A stretch of 64,000 bases of DNA from Seriola aureovittata (lineage: Eukaryota > Chordata > Actinopteri > Carangiformes > Carangidae), in the NCBI RefSeq assembly GCF_021018895.1, contig NC_079376.1:24266001-24330000 (forward strand), read 5' to 3'. The notes under the pieces are model-generated. The model searched no databases, was not told where the DNA came from, and was given only the letters and a program-made list of their open reading frames with translations. Positions 61,722 to 64,000 of this stretch are shown piece by piece. Both the position numbers and the translations under genes were made by a program. Numbering within the stretch: the first letter of the stretch is position 1; each line of letters starts with the position of its first letter.

Positions 61722-64000
61722 GTCCGTCAGTGTGTGTCCCCGCAGCTCCCGTGCTCACCATGAGTCACTCCTTATGTACTGAAGGGGTTCAGTTTAACAG
61801 CAGGATTTGAATGGATCTGGTTCATTCTACACATTAGTGGGGATTTGTTTATAAGATGGTGATATATTCTTTTTTTTTTTTTTTTTTTAGAGTAGGATTT
61901 CTTTATCCTCTATCCAAACTGCAGGATACTCAGCAGAGCCAACCCTGCATTGTCCTTATCAGCACCCATCCAGTCATATGACACTTGTCAGGATTACTTG
62001 ACTAAATTTAAAGAACCAAGTTACCAGGGTGAGAAATGATAGGATCATTTTAGCCTGATAACAACATGTTAACCTGGATTAGTTAGGAGATGATGGGAGA
62101 ACCAGGCTCACCCCTGTCAGTCCAGAAAAACAGAATATAGAAATAAATCTTAGTATATTATATAAATGACATGACTTCAGGGATTGTACAAGTTGTTTAA
62201 CATCTGCGTCCTGTGCAGGTAGTGATATTTTAGCTTTTGGCTGTTGAAATTTTAAACTGTAACATTCAGGTTCACCTGAAAAATAACAGTGCTTCACTTC
62301 AAACACACAGATTTATTTCAGTTTTGACGCTTCATTGTGAAACACAGTAGCCAGGAGGGGATGAACAGCTTCGTCAACAGGCTGGTGTTCTGCTTGGTAA
62401 AACCAGCGCATGTGTGTGTTTCATTGTGATGCATTAGCCATGTTGAGCGAATTTCAAGGCTCTGCGAGATGATTTTGAAAGCGTGCTAAAATGAGGTGAA
62501 ACCAATGCGCCCCTGGATGCAGAGATCCATTTGCATGAACGGGGAGATTGTGTTTCAGTAATGTCAGTTTTTAAGCACATAAAATTCACCAGGATGATGG
62601 AAGTGCAAAAGCACTGGTGTAGTTCCTTAAGTCATGTTTGAGAGGTGACATCTCCTCCTTGTTAATTAGGAGCCTGGGGAACTCTGGCCTTACTTGTAGT
62701 GAGGAAGTCCAGACCTGCAGGTGTCAGGGTTCACTCACTCATCACTCATCACTTCATTCAAAGCCTTGCTCTTGATTTAATATCATTGACATGATTGGTC
62801 CTGTCCACCGGCTCTGTGAAAGAGCTGCTGTCAGCTCACAGTGACCCTAAGTGTTGAACCCGGGCATGAATTTTAACGAGAAGACCACAGAGACTCTGTA
62901 TAATTACACTCTTCATTACTACATTGACCTACCTGCCGGTCTAATCACCGGCGTGAGCTGAGACTCTTCACCTCTGCATCTCATTAAGCGGGGGCGTTGT
63001 TAAATGTGAGTGTGAGACAGATGAGAAGCGCCGCTCTGTTAAACCGTACAGTGCATATCAAATATATCGAAGCGTGCGCAGGAAAGTTTCAGGAGTTCAG
63101 GATTTTATGAATAAAAAAACAGAGAGCAGGATTTCATTCCAGCTAAATAACACTGTTTGCCTCAGCGTGTTTGCCCACTTTAAACAGCGGTTACAGATGA
63201 ATGCGCACACTTCACCTCAGACGGGAAATGATGTGGTGGAGCGCGACAGAAATATTCTTACTCCTTATGAAGCAACAAGTGAATATTAAAAAAAGCTGCG
63301 TTCAACAAGTTGAAAACCTTTTGGTGTTTCTGTGGTTTAAAGTCTCACATCTGTCATTGATCCACTGATCATCAGCATCCGTAGATGAGCTTAGAAACCA
63401 TTTCCAGTAGAGGTCAGAGGTTATAGCCCAGTGCTTCCCATCCTGTGGGCCCACAAATCATTTGCAAAAAAAACCCTTGTAAACACGTACCTTGGCCCTG
63501 AGAGCTCACCGCACTGCAGTTTAAGAAAACAAATGCAAACAGACAAAACACAGACAAATTCAGAAAATGTCTTCATCGATTTGAAAACACATGCACTGAA
63601 AATACACACTCCCACCACAGCGGCGCAGGTTCCAGTCCAGACCACGGCCCTTTGCTGAGTGGTTAAAAAAAATGAGTTTTAATGATTTCAACCTAAGTGT
63701 ATGTCAGGGGTCTCCAACAGGTGGCTTGCGAGCTACCACTTGGTCTCCCCCTGTTTGAGAGGAGCTCGCCCAAAGGTGCAGAGAATATAGTCTGTACAAA
63801 CCATGGATGTATGGTTCAAATTTTTAAGCAACACAACTTCACTCAGTAAATCTGCTCCAAATAAAACTGAATCAAATACACAGACAGTACACAGAGCCCC
63901 ATATGTTTGTTTACATTTTGTAAAATGAAGTGTACTGATTTATCTACATTAACTTCCTGTTTGTTATGAACCATTGATGAACTGACAACTGTCACTGATC
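61722..64000 (+). other. syne3: syne3 intron (5' part, runs off the window)
   Basis: Contains a poly-T run (about 61871-61890), a repeat-free, balanced-composition block (62340-63290) and short hAT-like ends (near 63430 and 63706). No further exon seen. Confidence 0.65.
63700..63790 (+). mobile_element. hAT-like element terminus
   Basis: GTCAGGGGTCTCCAACAGGT followed by GGCTTGCGAGCTACCACTTG is the terminus type of vertebrate hAT elements (CAGGGGT...CCAAC). Only one end was identified. Confidence 0.4.

Overview
This is vertebrate nuclear DNA, almost certainly from a ray-finned (teleost, probably percomorph) fish. Coding sequence is split into short exons with GT/AG borders inside introns of 0.4 to 9 kb. 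Introns and intergenic DNA are full of CA, GA and TA microsatellites, minisatellites, small inverted-repeat transposons (MITEs), Tc1/mariner remnants, LINE fragments and tRNA-like SINEs typical of fish. No bacterial operon, CRISPR array or rRNA/tRNA gene was seen. All long uninterrupted reading frames turned out to be exons, transposon remnants or simple-repeat artefacts.

Two protein genes are supported, both on the + strand. (1) Positions 733-22253 hold the last five coding exons of a GABA-A receptor rho subunit: Cys-loop, extracellular C-terminal part, M1, M2-M3, intracellular loop and M4. The 2' residue of the M2 pore helix is Ser and the loop between M3 and M4 resembles rho2, so I call it gabrr2. 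Its 5' exons lie before the window. (2) Positions 35012-61721 hold eleven consecutive coding exons of nesprin-3 (syne3), starting at the ATG at 35026. They give about 693 codons with every splice phase compatible. The C-terminal spectrin repeats and KASH anchor lie past the right edge. A possible non-coding first exon ends at 32856.

Layout: 1-732 intron with a SINE and a CT tract; 733-22253 gabrr2; 22254 to roughly 26100 probable long 3' UTR; about 26100-32700 intergenic DNA with a LINE fragment, an 11-bp minisatellite and MITE pieces; 32700-64000 syne3, whose introns contain LINE, Tc1, BEL/Pao-like and MITE remnants. The two proteins have no known joint function: one is a synaptic/retinal chloride channel subunit, the other an outer nuclear membrane linker.

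I see no new defence, toxin or biosynthetic system. The most interesting structures are a 31-bp, near-palindromic minisatellite that runs up to the 3' splice site of the gabrr2 pore exon and repeats a branch-point-like motif about 27 times; a 29-A run starting inside the donor site of the M1 exon; and several intact or nested inverted-repeat elements.
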